DNA from: Ferruginibacter sp.
GTDB taxonomy: Bacteria; Bacteroidota; Bacteroidia; Chitinophagales; Chitinophagaceae
Direction: 5' to 3'
Length of the DNA: 64,000 nt
NCBI GenBank assembly: GCA_030831945.1
Contig: JAURKC010000019.1
Coordinates: 62,001 to 126,000, forward strand
Shown here: in pieces, positions 62,720-64,000 of the stretch
How the letters are laid out: each line of letters begins with the position of its first letter
Position numbering within the stretch: position 1 is the stretch's first letter
The notes under the pieces: model-generated
Databases searched by the model: none
Seen by the model: the letters and a program-made list of their open reading frames with translations, nothing else
What the model was told of the DNA's origin: nothing
Program-made: the position numbers and the translations under genes

Positions 62720-64000
62720 TTATTTTTCTCTTTCTGTAACTGAATTATTATTAATGCCAGTTATAAGCCCCCTACAATTACTTTGACCGCATTGACAGAC
62801 AAAGGGTTCCATGTTTTCATCTAAAAAACAGGCATAGTCAAGCGTTAGCTCTTCACCCGTGGATATTTTTCTTGTGGCGATTACGTTTAATCCGAGGTAT
62901 GCTGTGTTGGCATTACAGCTATGATTTTGTGGAGCCCACCCTGCAGGGTCTTGATCCCAAAGCAAAAAGACCTCCTTGCTAACGGGGTAAGCATATCTTC
63001 TAAAGTTTTCTTTATCTCTTTCCCCCCAATTTTTTGTCACATAATTTCGGGTTACGATTCTTTGAGACATTTCTTCCCCCTTAAAAACCAACTCGTTTGT
63101 TTCTAAGTCTTTAGCTGCATAAATTCCATATCCCGATATGGAATTTCCTTTCATTCGATATTTTTTTTGTTTTGTCTGGTGTCTCGCTATTCCTTCTGTT
63201 ATGATGTGGCGAAGAAAATTGGCTTGGCCAAACCCATCATTTTTTAAAATATAATCAGCACTGCCTTCATAACCATCTTTATAAAAAACGGAACAAGTAA
63301 AATTAATTTCTAAAAAAAATAACTCACCCGCATCGTCCATTCTGAAATCTAAACGAGCATAACCTACCCCATTAAAACTTTGAAAAATTTGTTCGGCGGC
63401 AGCGCGTATTTTTTTTTCAATAGCCTCATCTGTAACTGAGATATTAGCATTGGGATGTAATTCAGATGTTTTTAAAGCATAGGTTTTAAATTCTGTTGCA
63501 TCGGGAAAAATATACTCAATTGGCTTAAAGCTTTTAACTCCATTTATTTCACCCGCACTGGCAGTTACCATCACTGTAAACTCTCGACCTTTAATATATT
63601 CTTCAATGAGTAGAGGGCCATATTCATCGATGATAGAATGTGTTTTTTCTTTTAGCTCAACGAAACTTTGTACTAAACTTTTGTCGTCAATACCCAAACT
63701 GTCACCAGCTTTAGCGGGTTTAACGAATAGGGGAAATGAAAGGTGTTGTATTTGTTTTTCTAAATTTTCTTCTTCTTCAATTAATGCATAGGCTGGTGAA
63801 TGAACCCCTTCTACGTAGGCCACATATTTCATTAATTCTTTTGGTGGGTCATACAATAAGCTAGAGGGGCCGGTGAAGGGAAGGTTCAGTAATTCAAGTG
63901 AGTATATTACATCTATTGAGGGAACTTCCCACTCCAGATATCCTTCGCATAAATTAACAAAGACATCATAGTTTTTCTTTTTTAATTCTTTTAGCTGTTT
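62720..64000 (-). CDS. ATP-grasp ligase (D-Ala-D-Ala-ligase-like) fused to SET + post-SET domain; 5' end cut by window
   Basis: The reading frame is open to the last base, so at least 426 residues and no visible start. N-terminal part: FVNLCEGYLEWEVPSIDVIY then ELLNLPFTGPSS, as in D-Ala-D-Ala ligases; ATP-grasp core FPLFVKPAKAGDSLGID, IEEYIKGREFTVMV, GYARLDFRMDDAGELFFLEI and N (LEIN metal-ligand motif). From about visible residue 280 comes a SET domain: SISGYGIYAAKDLETNELVF (GxG cofactor motif), NHSCNANTAYLGL (NHSC, about 62915-62926), STGEELTLDYACF, and a post-SET zinc motif CQCGQSNC (62774-62797). ATP-grasp proteins form amide bonds; SET proteins methylate lysines. The combined substrate is unknown. 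Not a fusion artefact: no stop or frameshift between halves. Confidence 0.88.
   Translation of the reverse strand, partial: KQLKELKKKNYDVFVNLCEGYLEWEVPSIDVIYSLELLNLPFTGPSSLLYDPPKELMKYVAYVEGVHSPAYALIEEEENLEKQIQHLSFPLFVKPAKAGDSLGIDDKSLVQSFVELKEKTHSIIDEYGPLLIEEYIKGREFTVMVTASAGEINGVKSFKPIEYIFPDATEFKTYALKTSELHPNANISVTDEAIEKKIRAAAEQIFQSFNGVGYARLDFRMDDAGELFFLEINFTCSVFYKDGYEGSADYILKNDGFGQANFLRHIITEGIARHQTKQKKYRMKGNSISGYGIYAAKDLETNELVFKGEEMSQRIVTRNYVTKNWGERDKENFRRYAYPVSKEVFLLWDQDPAGWAPQNHSCNANTAYLGLNVIATRKISTGEELTLDYACFLDENMEPFVCQCGQSNCRGLITGINNNSVTEREK

Noticed and set aside
1..64000. tRNA, rRNA, prophage or insertion sequence
   Set aside because: No cloverleaf-like T-arm sequence, rRNA segment, transposase or phage structural protein was recognised by reading; a tRNAscan/ISfinder search would settle it.

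Overview
The window looks like chromosomal DNA from a Bacteroidota bacterium, most likely of the Chitinophagaceae/Chitinophagales type. The clues are low GC, a giant secreted protein with a gliding-motility/type IX secretion C-terminal domain beside a PorP/SprF protein, DUF2490 and DUF2911 proteins, a DUF4369/TlpA-like thioredoxin, and repeated Bacteroidota-style TAnnTTTG -7 promoter boxes close to start codons. No rRNA, tRNA, CRISPR array, transposase or phage gene was recognised.

Layout. 0-9.4 kb (minus strand): partial ThuA-like protein, PorP/SprF plus a ~1720-residue adhesin, then GNAT / EamA / glycosyltransferase. 9.4-13.7 kb: two small plus-strand ORFs, a frameshifted BNR/sortilin-like repeat protein and an MsrB lipoprotein. 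13.9-19.5 kb: adk, a small ORF with no AUG start, and a CO2/bicarbonate locus (beta-carbonic anhydrase, divergent TetR regulator, SulP transporter, DUF2490 protein, second beta-carbonic anhydrase). 19.5-35.5 kb: mostly housekeeping (fabG, GH3-family protein, lptB, metF, rlmD, cysS) with a rhomboid pair in which the second copy has lost its catalytic serine, two EEP-family proteins of the window (one here), a GHL10 protein, a radical SAM protein and an AI-2E family exporter. 35.7-38.1 kb: small membrane proteins and a divergent MerC / SCO1-Fur metal locus with a palindromic operator candidate.

38.2-44.2 kb is a five-gene minus-strand operon (permease, glutamine-synthetase-like ligase, iron alcohol dehydrogenase, class I amidotransferase-like hydrolase, aldehyde dehydrogenase). 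It resembles the Puu gamma-glutamyl route, but an alcohol dehydrogenase replaces the amine oxidase, so an amino alcohol such as ethanolamine is the best substrate guess. 44.3-46.3 kb holds an EEP-family protein with an AraC/XylR-type regulator.

48.6-53.0 kb looks like the chromosomal origin region. A 650-bp AT-rich gap between divergent genes carries several DnaA-box-like 9-mers, and two parS-like sites (one an exact match to TGTTNCACGTGAAACA) lie just upstream of mnmG. nadA, a chromate-type transporter, nadD, a FeoA protein and ybeY lie between.

55-64 kb: small enzymes, a penicillin-acylase-family hydrolase, a 2OG-Fe(II) oxygenase, a SAM methyltransferase, an ABC exporter membrane domain without ATPase, and, cut by the window edge, a D-Ala-D-Ala-ligase-like ATP-grasp domain fused to a SET plus post-SET lysine-methyltransferase-like domain. 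That fusion is the most unusual protein here.
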